Under the pieces are notes generated by a model. The model saw only the letters and a list, made by a program, of their open reading frames with translations. It was not told where the DNA came from and did not search any database. Positions 18,993-27,416 of a DNA stretch of 64,000 nucleotides are shown here, in pieces; within the stretch, counting starts at the first letter, position 1; the number at the start of each line of letters is the position of its first letter. The stretch lies in the NCBI RefSeq assembly GCF_000411475.1, contig NZ_KE150464.1:62001-126000 (forward strand). Direction: 5' to 3'. The translations under genes were made by a program, and so were the position numbers. Source of the DNA: Streptococcus sp. HPH0090 (lineage in GTDB: Bacteria; Bacillota; Bacilli; Lactobacillales; Streptococcaceae).

Positions 18993-19403
18993 TTGGAAAA
19001 GAAAATTGTCAAAGATATCTTGTTTTTGTCGCAGGTATCCCAGCCTGCTAGTCAGGAAGATTTACCCCTAGTAAAGGATTTGCAGGATACCCTACAGGCT
19101 AACCGAGAAACCTGTGTTGGACTAGCGGCCAATATGATTGGGGTACAAAAACGCGTCATTATTTTTAATATCGGAATGATTCCCATGGTTATGTTTAATC
19201 CAGTTCTCCAATCTTTTGAAGGATCATACGAGACAGAGGAAGGTTGTTTGTCTTTGACGGGTGTAAGACCGACAACTAGGTATGAGAAAATTACAGTGAG
19301 CTACAGAGATATCCATTGGCAAGAGCAGACCATTACCCTGACAGGTTTTCCGGCTCAGATTTGTCAACACGAATTGGATCATTTGGAAGGGATTATCATA
19401 TAG
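18993..19403 (+). CDS. Peptide deformylase paralogue with altered motif 1
   Basis: A 136-residue protein of the peptide deformylase fold. Metal-site motifs are intact: EGCLS with Cys85, and QHELDH with His126, Glu127 and His130. Motif 1 reads GLAANMIG, so the oxyanion-stabilising Gln of the usual GxGxAAxQ is Met48. It is also short for the family. The TTG start is supported by GGAGGA eight bases upstream and the absence of an in-frame ATG nearby. The pneumococcal second deformylase (def2) is alike as I recall. Activity on formyl-Met peptides may be weak or redirected. It is a single gene with its own promoter. Confidence 0.85.
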   Translation: MEKKIVKDILFLSQVSQPASQEDLPLVKDLQDTLQANRETCVGLAANMIGVQKRVIIFNIGMIPMVMFNPVLQSFEGSYETEEGCLSLTGVRPTTRYEKITVSYRDIHWQEQTITLTGFPAQICQHELDHLEGIII

Positions 19404-19461
19404 GCCTTGTATCCCAGATCAGGGTACATCCTTTAAGCTTAAGGAAACAACCTCGTTTTTC

Positions 19462-19490
19462 TTGCACTCTTGTTTGAAATTTGTGATAAT
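19462..19490 (+). promoter_or_regulatory. Promoter of the 54-residue membrane protein gene
   Basis: TTGCAC (19462-19467) and GATAAT (19485-19490) are 17 bases apart, with a TGT extension before the -10. Confidence 0.75.
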
Positions 19491-19522
19491 AAATGAAAGA
19501 ATAATAAATGGAGGACAGTCAA

Positions 19523-19687
19523 ATGGGGTTTTATCTGATGATTGGTTCGATGTTGCTTGGTCTTTTCGCTTTGAAGATAGGATTTTCTCATCTAAAGGAG
19601 AAAAAGTTTAATCTGTCATCTATCTTGGCAAGCTGCCTTGGGACAGCACTAGTTCTCTTTGCAATCTGGTTAGGATTGCCAAAATAA
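19523..19687 (+). CDS. Small membrane protein, 54 residues, function unknown
   Basis: A complete small gene with its own promoter, a GGAGGA ribosome site seven bases before the ATG, and its own terminator. The product has two predicted membrane helices: MGFYLMIGSMLLGLFAL, then ILASCLGTALVLFAIWLGLP. They are separated by a basic loop, HLKEKKFNLS. This hairpin shape is common in small regulatory or membrane-integrity proteins, but I do not recognise a family. Complete expression signals make it unlikely to be a chance open frame. Confidence 0.75.
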   Translation: MGFYLMIGSMLLGLFALKIGFSHLKEKKFNLSSILASCLGTALVLFAIWLGLPK

Positions 19688-19696
19688 GGAAAGAAG

Positions 19697-19719
19697 CCTC
19701 GGTATTCACCGAGGTTTTT
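19697..19719 (+). terminator. Terminator after the small membrane protein gene
   Basis: CCTCGGT and ACCGAGG flank an ATTC loop and are followed by TTTTT. Confidence 0.9.
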
Positions 19720-19731
19720 AGGCTCAAATCC

Positions 19732-19760
19732 TTGGTAGTCCTAAAAAAATATGCTACACT
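19732..19760 (+). promoter_or_regulatory. yaaA promoter, positioned for a leaderless mRNA
   Basis: TTGGTA (19732-19737) and TACACT (19755-19760) are 17 bases apart with a TGC extension. The yaaA ATG starts seven bases after the -10, where transcription itself should begin. No Shine-Dalgarno sequence is present. Confidence 0.65.
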
Positions 19761-19766
19761 AACACT

Positions 19767-20489
19767 ATGAAAATTCTAATCCCAACCGCAAAAGAAATGA
19801 ACACCGAAATCCCTAGTTTAGAGGCTAAACCCTTGTGTCCTGAAAGTCAGGCAGTGCTGGATGAATTGGCGACATACTCTGCCCAAGAGCTGGAGAGTTT
19901 TTACAAAATATCTGCCGGAAAAGCGCAAGAGGAGTATGACCATATCCAGGCCTTGAAAAATGAAACTGCGACAAACTATCCAGCCTTGCACCTCTTTGAT
20001 GGACTCATGTATCGCAACATCAAACGAAACGATCTCACCAAGGAGGAGCAAACCTTTCTGGAGAAACACCTCATGATAACGTCAGCTCTCTATGGTGTGA
20101 TTCCAGCCTTTGAACCGATTGCGCCTCACAGACTGGACTTTTTGATGAAGCTTAAAGTTGCTGGGAAAAGCCTAAAAAATCACTGGCAGGTGGCCTATGA
20201 GGAGTCAATGAAGGGTGAAGAACTAATCTTTTCTCTCTTGTCTTCAGAGTTTGAAACTGTCTTTCCTAAAAAAATCCGTGAGAAAATGGTGACCTTCAAG
20301 TTTATGGAAGAAAGAGATGGAAAACTAAAAATCCACTCAACCATTTCTAAAAAAGCCCGAGGAGCCTTTTTGACAGCCTTGATGGAAGGTCAGGTAACTT
20401 CGGTTGAAGAGATTAAAAAGCTCAACTTTGCGGGTTTCAATTATCGAGAAGACTTGTCTAGTGACAAGGAATTGGCTTTTGTGAAATAG
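19767..20489 (+). CDS. yaaA: Peroxide stress protein YaaA (DUF328)
   Basis: A 240-residue soluble protein of the YaaA/DUF328 family: MKILIPTAKEMN at the N-terminus, LFDGLMYRNI near residue 72, and TFKFMEERDGKLKIHSTISK and GFNYREDLS in the C-terminal part. In E. coli YaaA lowers free iron during hydrogen peroxide stress; streptococci make much peroxide, so a similar role is plausible but inferred. The ATG directly follows the -10 region and lacks a ribosome site, pointing to leaderless translation. Confidence 0.9.
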   Translation: MKILIPTAKEMNTEIPSLEAKPLCPESQAVLDELATYSAQELESFYKISAGKAQEEYDHIQALKNETATNYPALHLFDGLMYRNIKRNDLTKEEQTFLEKHLMITSALYGVIPAFEPIAPHRLDFLMKLKVAGKSLKNHWQVAYEESMKGEELIFSLLSSEFETVFPKKIREKMVTFKFMEERDGKLKIHSTISKKARGAFLTALMEGQVTSVEEIKKLNFAGFNYREDLSSDKELAFVK

Positions 20490-20505
20490 ATTGAAAATAG
20501 AGAGA

Positions 20506-20682
20506 GTGGGACAGAAATCGGTAATTCGTTAGAATTTGATTTCGTCGTCCCACCTCCACACAGTTGAGTAGGGCTGTAAAAGCTGATGAAATCAGCGTAG
20601 TGGAGCCCACTCAACCACTGCGTCTTGCTCGACAATCCATAGACAAATGAGAGGCTAGGACTTTTGTCCCAGCCCTTTTTTT
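20506..20682 (+). ncRNA. Three-hairpin intergenic element ending in a terminator, probable small RNA
   Basis: Three strong hairpins stand in a row. The first pairs GTGGGAC with GTCCCAC (20506-20553). The second pairs GTTGAGT with ACTCAAC, with nested GGGCT/AGCCC and GCTGAT/ATCAGC (20563-20615). The third pairs GGCTAGGAC with GTCCCAGCC and is followed by seven T residues (20653-20682). I recall near-identical sequences between genes in pneumococcus, and the shape resembles multi-hairpin streptococcal RNAs such as the asd motif, but the family is not certain. No clear promoter lies in front, so it may also be the 3' end of the yaaA transcript. Confidence 0.6.
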
Positions 20683-20736
20683 GTGATTTGGTGCTCCTAT
20701 TTTTAGTTTAGAATGGTAGGAATTTTCTCACAATTT

Positions 20737-20745
20737 TGGTATAAT
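20737..20745 (+). promoter_or_regulatory. Extended -10 promoter of hom-thrB
   Basis: TGGTATAAT lies 31 bases before the hom start codon. Confidence 0.75.
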
Positions 20746-20776
20746 AGGACTATTAGAAAATTTCGAGGAGACAAAC

Positions 20777-22063
20777 ATGTCAGTTAAGATTGCTTTACTT
20801 GGATTTGGTACAGTAGCCAGTGGTGTGCCATTCTTGCTAAAGGAAAATAGAGAAAAAATTGTTCAAGCAGCCCAGTCAGAAATTGAAGTAGCTAAAGTTT
20901 TGGTCAAAGACGATCAAGAGAAAGCCCGCTTGCTTGAAGCAGGAAATGATTTTGATTTTGTAACAAATATCGATGAAATTTTGTCAGACAAAGACATCAC
21001 GATTGTTGTTGAGTTGATGGGGCGTATCGAACCTGCTAAAACCTTTATCACTCGTGCTTTAGAAGCAGGTAAACACGTCGTAACTGCTAACAAGGATCTT
21101 TTGGCAGTCCATGGTGCAGAATTACTTGAGATTGCCAAAGCTCACAATGTTGCTCTCTACTACGAAGCAGCTGTTGCAGGAGGAATCCCAATCCTTCGTA
21201 CCTTGGTCAACTCACTAGCATCAGATAAAATCACACGTGTTCTTGGTGTTGTGAACGGAACATCTAACTTCATGATGACCAAAATGGTAACAGAAGGTTG
21301 GTCTTATGAAGATGCTTTGGCAGAAGCCCAACGACTTGGCTTTGCTGAAAGCGACCCTACCAATGACGTTGATGGAATTGATGCGGCTTACAAGATGGTC
21401 ATCCTCAGTCAGTTCGCCTTTGGAATGAATGTTAAGTTTGAAGATGTGGGTCACCAAGGAATTCGCAACATCACTCCAGAAGATGTGGCAGTAGCTCAAG
21501 AACTTGGTTATGTTGTGAAATTAGTTGGTTCTATCGAAGAAACAGCTTCAGGAATTGCTGCTGAGGTTACGCCAACCTTCCTTCCTAAAACTCACCCGCT
21601 TGCAAGTGTTAATGGTGTTATGAATGCTGTCTTTGTGGAATCTATCGGTATCGGCGAGTCTATGTACTATGGACCAGGTGCAGGTCAAAAGCCAACTGCA
21701 ACAAGTGTTGTGGCTGATATTGCCCGCATCGTTCGTCGCCTGAATGATGGAACAATTGGAAAAGCCTTTAATGAATACAGCCGTCCAGTAGTCTTGGCTA
21801 AGCCAGAAGATGTCAAAGCTAACTACTATTTCTCAATCTTGGCTCCAGACTCAAAAGGGCAAGTCTTGAAATTGGCAGAGCTCTTTAACGCAGAAGATAT
21901 TTCCTTCAAGCAAATCCTTCAAGATGGTAAGCAAGAAGGAAAGGCTCGTGTTGTCATCATCACTCATAAAATCAACAAGGCGCAACTTGAAAATATTACA
22001 GCAGCCTTGAAGGGTGTAGCTGAATTTGAACTTCTCAACACCTTCAAGGTTTTAGGAGACTAA
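20777..22063 (+). CDS. hom: Homoserine dehydrogenase
   Basis: A 428-residue enzyme reducing aspartate semialdehyde to homoserine for threonine and methionine synthesis. The NAD(P)-binding motif is [11 protein letters not shown] near residues 8-18. The catalytic region includes [11 protein letters not shown] near 104 and [12 protein letters not shown] near 130, and the C-terminus from about residue 350 is an ACT domain of the kind that binds threonine as feedback inhibitor. It is followed two bases later by thrB, so the two are one operon. Confidence 0.97.
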   Translation: MSVKIALLGFGTVASGVPFLLKENREKIVQAAQSEIEVAKVLVKDDQEKARLLEAGNDFDFVTNIDEILSDKDITIVVELMGRIEPAKTFITRALEAGKHVVTANKDLLAVHGAELLEIAKAHNVALYYEAAVAGGIPILRTLVNSLASDKITRVLGVVNGTSNFMMTKMVTEGWSYEDALAEAQRLGFAESDPTNDVDGIDAAYKMVILSQFAFGMNVKFEDVGHQGIRNITPEDVAVAQELGYVVKLVGSIEETASGIAAEVTPTFLPKTHPLASVNGVMNAVFVESIGIGESMYYGPGAGQKPTATSVVADIARIVRRLNDGTIGKAFNEYSRPVVLAKPEDVKANYYFSILAPDSKGQVLKLAELFNAEDISFKQILQDGKQEGKARVVIITHKINKAQLENITAALKGVAEFELLNTFKVLGD

Positions 22064-22064
22064 G

Positions 22065-22934
22065 ATGAAGATTATTGTACCTGCTACAAGTGCCAATGTG
22101 GGTCCTGGTTTTGACTCGGTTGGTGTAGCTGTAACTAAGTATCTAGAAATTCAGGTTTGTGAGGAACGTGAAGAATGGATGATTGAGCACCAATTAGGCA
22201 AATGGATTCCACGTGATGAACGTAATCTTTTGCTGAAGATTGCTCTACAAATTGTTCCAGACCTCCAACCTAGACGTCTGAAGATGGTCAGTGATATTCC
22301 GCTTGCGCGTGGACTAGGTTCATCGAGCTCGGTCATCGTTGCTGGGATTGAACTGGCAAATCAACTCGGAAACTTGAAGCTAAGCAAACATGAAAAATTA
22401 CAATTGGCGACTAAGATTGAAGGGCATCCTGATAATGTTGCACCTGCTATCTATGGTAATCTGGTCATTGCAAGCTCAGTCGAAGGTCAGGTTTCAGCAG
22501 TAGTGGCGCCTTTTCCAGAGTGTGCCTTCCTAGCCTACATTCCGAACTATGAATTGCGAACTCGCGATAGTCGTGGTGTCTTGCCTAAGAAACTCTCTTA
22601 CAAGGAAGCTGTTGCGGCAAGTTCTATCGCTAATGTGGCTATTGCAGCCCTACTGACTGGAGATATGGTCAAAGCAGGCCAGGCGATTGAGAGTGACCTC
22701 TTTCATGAGCGTTACCGTCAAGAACTGGTGAGAGAATTTGCGACGATCAAGAAAGTTGCTAAGAGAAATGGTGCTTATGCAACCTACTTGTCTGGTGCTG
22801 GTCCGACTGTTATGGTCTTGGCTGATCCTGACAAGATGCCTAAGATTAAGGCAGAGCTTGAAAATCAACCTTTCAAAGGCAAGCTTCATGATTTGCAAGT
22901 AGATACACAAGGCGTTCGCGTCGAAACAAAATAA
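22065..22934 (+). CDS. thrB: Homoserine kinase
   Basis: A 289-residue GHMP kinase that phosphorylates homoserine on the way to threonine. Motifs: N-terminal [18 protein letters not shown], the ATP-binding [16 protein letters not shown] near residues 81-96, and the C-terminal [12 protein letters not shown]. The ATG lies two bases after the hom stop codon, so translation is likely coupled. No thrC lies in this window. Confidence 0.97.
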   Translation: MKIIVPATSANVGPGFDSVGVAVTKYLEIQVCEEREEWMIEHQLGKWIPRDERNLLLKIALQIVPDLQPRRLKMVSDIPLARGLGSSSSVIVAGIELANQLGNLKLSKHEKLQLATKIEGHPDNVAPAIYGNLVIASSVEGQVSAVVAPFPECAFLAYIPNYELRTRDSRGVLPKKLSYKEAVAASSIANVAIAALLTGDMVKAGQAIESDLFHERYRQELVREFATIKKVAKRNGAYATYLSGAGPTVMVLADPDKMPKIKAELENQPFKGKLHDLQVDTQGVRVETK

Positions 22935-22944
22935 ACAGAACAAT

Positions 22945-22988
22945 GGGATGGGGAAACTCTCTATTAGAGGGCTTCCTGTCCTTTTTTT
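22945..22988 (+). terminator. Terminator after thrB
   Basis: GGATGGGGAAACTCTC pairs imperfectly with GAGGGCTTCCTGTCC and is followed by seven T residues. Confidence 0.8.
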
Positions 22989-23058
22989 GAAAATGAAACA
23001 TGGGATATGAAATGATTCCCAGTTTTGTCGACCGCTGGAAGGTCAAGGAGGATTTGAA

Positions 23059-23997
23059 ATGGCAGAAATATATTTAGCAGGCGGTTGTTTTTGGGGCTTG
23101 GAAGAATACTTTTCCCGTATTTCTGGAGTATTGCAAACAAGTGTTGGTTATGCCAATGGTCAGGTAGAAACCACCAATTATCAACTGATCAAAGAAACAG
23201 ATCACGCAGAGACAGTGCAAGTCGTCTATGACGAAAAGGTGGTCTCGCTCCGTGAGGTTTTACTCTATTATTTCCGAGTTATCGATCCCCTTTCTGTCAA
23301 CCAACAAGGGAATGACCGTGGTCGTCAATACCGCACAGGGATTTATTACCTAGAAGAAGCTGATCTACCAACGATCAATACAGTAGTTCGCGAACAAGAA
23401 CTCCTCATCGGTCGTAAAATAGCAGTAGAAGTGGAGAAGCTTCGTCATTATATCCTGGCTGAAGACTATCACCAAGACTATCTCAAAAAAAATCCTGGTG
23501 GCTATTGCCACATTGATGTGAGGGATGCTGAGAAACCACTGATAGATGCCGCCAACTATGAAAAACCGAGTCAGGCAGTGCTAAAAGAAAAACTATCTGA
23601 GGAATCCTATAGAGTCACGCAAGAGGCTGCGACGGAAGCTCCTTTTAGCAATGCTTATGACCAAACTTTTGAGGAAGGAATTTATGTCGATATCACGACT
23701 GGTGAGCCTCTCTTCTTTGCCAAGGATAAGTTTGCCTCAGGCTGTGGTTGGCCAAGTTTTATCCGTCCTATTTCCAAGGAACTTATTCATTATTACCAGG
23801 ACTTGAGTCACGGTATGGAGCGTATCGAAGTTCGTTCACGTTCAGGAAATGCACACTTGGGACATGTCTTTACAGACGGGCCTCAGGAACTAGGTGGTTT
23901 ACGCTATTGTATCAATTCTGCATCCTTACGATTCATCGCTAAGGATGAAATGGAAGAGGCTGGTTATGGCTACTTGCTTCCATATTTGAATAAGTAA
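23059..23997 (+). CDS. msrAB: Bifunctional methionine sulfoxide reductase MsrA-MsrB
   Basis: A 312-residue fusion that repairs both S- and R-methionine sulfoxide. The MsrA domain (about 1-160) has its catalytic cysteine in [11 protein letters not shown] (Cys9). The MsrB domain (about 170-312) carries [21 protein letters not shown] and the catalytic [11 protein letters not shown]. No signal peptide or lipobox is seen, so this is the cytosolic form. It has a good AAGGAGG ribosome site. In peroxide-producing streptococci it protects proteins from oxidation. Confidence 0.96.
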   Translation: MAEIYLAGGCFWGLEEYFSRISGVLQTSVGYANGQVETTNYQLIKETDHAETVQVVYDEKVVSLREVLLYYFRVIDPLSVNQQGNDRGRQYRTGIYYLEEADLPTINTVVREQELLIGRKIAVEVEKLRHYILAEDYHQDYLKKNPGGYCHIDVRDAEKPLIDAANYEKPSQAVLKEKLSEESYRVTQEAATEAPFSNAYDQTFEEGIYVDITTGEPLFFAKDKFASGCGWPSFIRPISKELIHYYQDLSHGMERIEVRSRSGNAHLGHVFTDGPQELGGLRYCINSASLRFIAKDEMEEAGYGYLLPYLNK

Positions 23998-23998
23998 A

Positions 23999-24023
23999 AA
24001 GATGGTGGTTTTTCCACCTTCTT
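23999..24023 (+). terminator. Hairpin after msrAB
   Basis: AAGATGGTGG pairs with CCACCTTCTT around a T loop. The T run after it is weak, so termination may be partial. Confidence 0.55.
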
Positions 24024-24090
24024 CATTTTGGAAATAGACGGGACACATGAAATACTTACTTTCTTACTTTAAACCCCATAAACAACAAGA

Positions 24091-24116
24091 AAAGTTGCCT
24101 TCGGGTGACTTTTTTG
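24091..24116 (+). terminator. Terminator-like hairpin before the amidohydrolase promoter
   Basis: AAAGTTGCC, a TTCG loop and GGTGACTTTTTT form a stem containing two G-U pairs. It lies inside the 24047-24172 open frame. Confidence 0.6.
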
Positions 24117-24123
24117 TTACAAT
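24115..24123 (+). promoter_or_regulatory. Extended -10 promoter of the amidohydrolase gene
   Basis: TGTTACAAT overlaps the end of the preceding T run, 51 bases before the start codon. Confidence 0.55.
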
Positions 24124-24174
24124 AGCTAGAAAAATTATCCAGTATGAATACTTATATAGAAAAGGAGCCTAGGG

Positions 24175-25434
24175 ATGAAAGTCTTTCAGTATGTAAATAT
24201 CGTGACTTGTGACCAAGATTTCCATGTATATCTAGATGGGATTTTGGCTGTCAAAGAATCCCAAATCGTCTATGTCGGTCAGGAAAATCAAGAGATTCTT
24301 AAACAAGCAGATCAAATCATAGACTATCAGGGTGCCTGGATTATTCCTGGCTTGGTTAACTGCCATACTCATTCTGCCATGACAGGCTTGAGAGGCATTC
24401 GTGATGATAGCAATCTCCACGAATGGCTAGAGGACTATATCTGGCCAGCAGAAGCAGAATTCACACCAGAGATGACTACAAAAGCCGTCAAAGAGGCGCT
24501 AACAGAGATGCTCCAGTCAGGAACGACAACTTTCAATGATATGTACAATCCTAATGGAGTGGATATAGCGGAGATTTATGAGGCGGTCAAGGTTTCCAAG
24601 ATGCGTTGCTATTTTTCTCCAACCCTCTTTTCTTCAGATGTGGAGTCGACGGCTGAAACTATAGCCAGAACTCGAGCTATTATCGAGACAATCAAAGGCT
24701 ATCAAGACCCAGATTTCAAGGTGATGGTGGCCCCTCATTCGCCCTACAGTTGTAGTCGAGATTTGCTGGAGGCAAGTCTTGAGCTAGCAAAAGAAGAAAA
24801 CATTCCACTTCATATCCACGTAGCAGAAACCCAGGAAGAGTCAGGCATTATCCTGAAACGTTATGGTAAACGCCCATTAGCCTTTCTAGATGAACTTGGC
24901 TATTTAGACCATAAAGCTATCTTTGCCCATGGTGTTGAGTTAAATGAAGCAGAAATTACCCGCCTGGCAGATTCGCAAGTGGCTATCGCCCACAATCCTA
25001 TCAGCAACCTCAAATTAGCCTCAGGGATTGCACCAGTCGTCCAACTTCAACAGGCAGGAGTAGCAGTTGGTATTGCGACAGATTCAGTTGCTTCTAACAA
25101 TAACCTGGATATGTTTGAGGAAGGGCGGACGGCAGCACTCTTACAGAAAATGAAGAATGGCGATGCCAGCCAATTTCCAATCGAAACTGCCCTCAAGGCC
25201 TTGACAATCGAGGGTGCTAAGGTGTTAGGAATGGCAGATGAGATTGGTAGTTTGGAAGTCGGCAAGCAAGCTGATTTCCTCGTCATCCAACCCCAAGGCA
25301 AAATCCATCTCCAACCTCAAGAAAACATGCTGTCTCACCTCGTTTATGCCGTCAAATCCAGTGATGTTAATGATGTCTATATCGCTGGTGAGCAAGTCGT
25401 GAAAGACGGCCAAGTGCTGACTGTTAACTTGTAA
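24175..25434 (+). CDS. mtaD: Amidohydrolase, methylthioadenosine / S-adenosylhomocysteine deaminase type
   Basis: A 419-residue metal-dependent deaminase of the TRZ/ATZ family. The metal-binding N-terminal motif is NCHTHSAMTGLRG near residue 62. HIHVAETQEE near 213, FAHGVEL near 243 and ATDSVASNNNLDMFEE near 301 supply the other ligands and the substrate loop. Family members deaminate MTA and SAH, products of methionine and SAM use, but others act on guanine or triazines, so substrate is an inference. The gene symbol is tentative. It stands alone between terminators. Confidence 0.8.
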   Translation: MKVFQYVNIVTCDQDFHVYLDGILAVKESQIVYVGQENQEILKQADQIIDYQGAWIIPGLVNCHTHSAMTGLRGIRDDSNLHEWLEDYIWPAEAEFTPEMTTKAVKEALTEMLQSGTTTFNDMYNPNGVDIAEIYEAVKVSKMRCYFSPTLFSSDVESTAETIARTRAIIETIKGYQDPDFKVMVAPHSPYSCSRDLLEASLELAKEENIPLHIHVAETQEESGIILKRYGKRPLAFLDELGYLDHKAIFAHGVELNEAEITRLADSQVAIAHNPISNLKLASGIAPVVQLQQAGVAVGIATDSVASNNNLDMFEEGRTAALLQKMKNGDASQFPIETALKALTIEGAKVLGMADEIGSLEVGKQADFLVIQPQGKIHLQPQENMLSHLVYAVKSSDVNDVYIAGEQVVKDGQVLTVNL

Positions 25435-25453
25435 AAAGTAGTATAAATTTACG

Positions 25454-25485
25454 AAATCTCATAGGAAATTTCTTGTGAGGTTTTT
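25454..25485 (+). terminator. Terminator after the amidohydrolase gene
   Basis: AAATCTCA pairs with TGAGGTTT around an A/T-rich loop, ending in TTTTT. Confidence 0.65.
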
Positions 25486-25577
25486 AGATTTTTGCTAGAA
25501 ATAAGGTCAGTAGATGTCTTGCAAAATATATTGATACTAAATTAGAAAAACACCGATTAGATAAAAAAAAAAAATTG

Positions 25578-25586
25578 TGGTATAAT
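25578..25586 (+). promoter_or_regulatory. Extended -10 promoter of prfB
   Basis: TGGTATAAT follows a run of 13 A residues (25562-25574), which could act as an UP-like bent element, and lies 27 bases before the prfB start. Confidence 0.75.
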
Positions 25587-25612
25587 AATAAGATGCAAAA
25601 AAAGGAGTATCT

Positions 25613-26708
25613 ATGGACATTTCAGAAATTCGTCAAAAAATTGACGCAAATCGTGAAAAATTAGCTTCTTTCAGGGGGTCTCTTTGACCTCGAAGGTTTA
25701 GAGGAAGAGATTGCCATTTTGGAAAACAAAATGACAGAACCTGATTTTTGGAACGATAATATTGCGGCCCAAAAAACGTCGCAAGAATTAAACGAACTCA
25801 AAAATACCTACAATACCTTCCACAAGATGGATGAGTTGCAGGATGAAGTTGAGATTTTACTGGACTTTTTGGCAGAGGATGAATCCGTTAAGGATGAGTT
25901 GGTTGAAAAACTCGATGAGTTAGATCAGATGATGACTAGCTACGAAATGACCCTTCTCTTGTCAGAACCCTACGATCACAACAACGCCATCCTTGAAATC
26001 CATCCAGGTTCTGGGGGAACAGAGGCTCAAGACTGGGGCGATATGCTCCTTCGTATGTATACTCGCTATGGAAATGCCAAAGGCTTCAAGGTCGAGGTCT
26101 TGGACTACCAAGCAGGTGATGAGGCAGGAATCAAGTCAGTAACCTTGTCTTTTGAAGGACCAAATGCTTATGGTCTTCTCAAGTCAGAGATGGGAGTTCA
26201 CCGTTTGGTCCGTATCTCACCATTTGACTCTGCTAAACGTCGCCACACCTCATTTACTTCTGTAGAAGTGATGCCAGAGTTGGATGATACCATCGAAGTT
26301 GACATCCGTGAGGATGATATCAAGATGGATACCTTCCGTTCAGGTGGAGCAGGTGGACAAAACGTCAACAAGGTTTCAACAGGTGTGCGCTTGACTCACA
26401 TTCCGACAGGGATCGTCGTAGCATCAACCGTCGACCGTACTCAGTACGGAAACCGTGACCGTGCTATGAAGATGCTTCAGGCAAAACTCTACCAGATGGA
26501 GCAGGAAAAGAAAGCTGCTGAGGTAGACTCGCTCAAGGGTGAGAAAAAGGAAATTACATGGGGAAGCCAAATCCGCTCCTATGTATTTACGCCTTATACA
26601 ATGGTAAAAGACCATCGTACCAACTTTGAAGTAGCGCAAGTAGATAAGGTAATGGATGGAGACCTAGATGGTTTCATCGATGCTTATCTGAAATGGCGTA
26701 TCAGTTAA
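25613..26708 (+). CDS. prfB: Peptide chain release factor 2, with programmed +1 frameshift
   Basis: RF2 reads UGA and UAA stop codons. The gene starts at the ATG at 25613 (AAAGGAG upstream) and reads 24 codons to an in-frame TGA at 25685-25687. The slip site is AGGGGG, TCT, CTT, TGA, C: an internal Shine-Dalgarno with the conserved spacing and CTT before the stop. Skipping T25685 joins both parts into a 364-residue protein. The product keeps the GGQ motif in [12 protein letters not shown], and its codon-recognition region is of RF2 type. Low RF2 raises frameshifting and restores synthesis. ftsE follows 15 bases later. Confidence 0.97.
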
Positions 26709-26723
26709 AAGAAAGGAAGTCAC

Positions 26724-27416
26724 ATGTCAATCATTGAAATGAGAGATGTTGTCAAAAAATATGACAACGGGACAACAGCCCTACGTGGCATCACTGTAAA
26801 TATCGATGCAGGAGAATTTGCCTACATCGTAGGACCTTCAGGTGCTGGTAAATCAACCTTTATCCGTGCCTTGTATCGTGAGGTCAAAATCGACAAAGGA
26901 AGCTTGCAAGTTGCAGGTTATAACCTCGTTAAGATTAAAAAGAAAGATATTCCGTTCTTGCGTAGAAACGTTGGAGTAGTCTTTCAGGATTACAAACTTT
27001 TGCCAAAGAAAACCGTTTATGAGAACATTGCTTACGCCATGGAGGTTGTTGGTGAAAGTCGTCGCAACATCAAAAAACGTGTTATGGAAGTCTTGGACCT
27101 TGTCGGTTTGAAGCACAAGGTTCGTTCATTCCCGAATGAACTTTCAGGTGGTGAGCAACAACGTATCGCCATTGCGCGTGCTATCGTAAACAATCCTAAG
27201 GTTTTGATTGCCGACGAACCAACAGGAAACTTGGACCCAGATAACTCATGGGAAATCATGAACCTCTTGGAACGTATCAATCTTCAAGGAACAACTGTTT
27301 TGATGGCGACCCACAACAGCCAAATCGTAAATACCTTGCGCCACCGCGTTATTGCCATCGAGAATGGTCGCGTGGTACGTGATGAAGCGAAAGGAGAGTA
27401 CGGATACGATGATTAG
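26724..27416 (+). CDS. ftsE: Cell division ATP-binding protein FtsE
   Basis: A 230-residue ABC ATPase that powers the FtsEX complex, which in pneumococcus activates the peptidoglycan hydrolase PcsB at the septum. Walker A is GPSGAGKST near residues 37-45, the signature is LSGGEQQR near 139-146, and Walker B is VLIADEPTGNLDP. It lies between prfB and ftsX, the usual streptococcal order, and its last 8 bases overlap the ftsX start. Confidence 0.97.
   Translation: MSIIEMRDVVKKYDNGTTALRGITVNIDAGEFAYIVGPSGAGKSTFIRALYREVKIDKGSLQVAGYNLVKIKKKDIPFLRRNVGVVFQDYKLLPKKTVYENIAYAMEVVGESRRNIKKRVMEVLDLVGLKHKVRSFPNELSGGEQQRIAIARAIVNNPKVLIADEPTGNLDPDNSWEIMNLLERINLQGTTVLMATHNSQIVNTLRHRVIAIENGRVVRDEAKGEYGYDD

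Larger units (their letters stand above)
24047..24172 (+). pseudogene. Possible remnant of an ABC exporter gene start
   Basis: A 41-codon open frame begins MKYLLSYFKPHK, which looks like the N-terminus of an ABC exporter (these often start MKxLLxYFKPYK). After about 15 codons it runs into a terminator-like hairpin and the promoter of the next gene. As I recall, pneumococcus has two ABC transporter genes at exactly this place between msrAB and the amidohydrolase. The simplest reading is a deletion that left the first codons behind. It could still be a chance frame or a short peptide gene. Confidence 0.4.
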
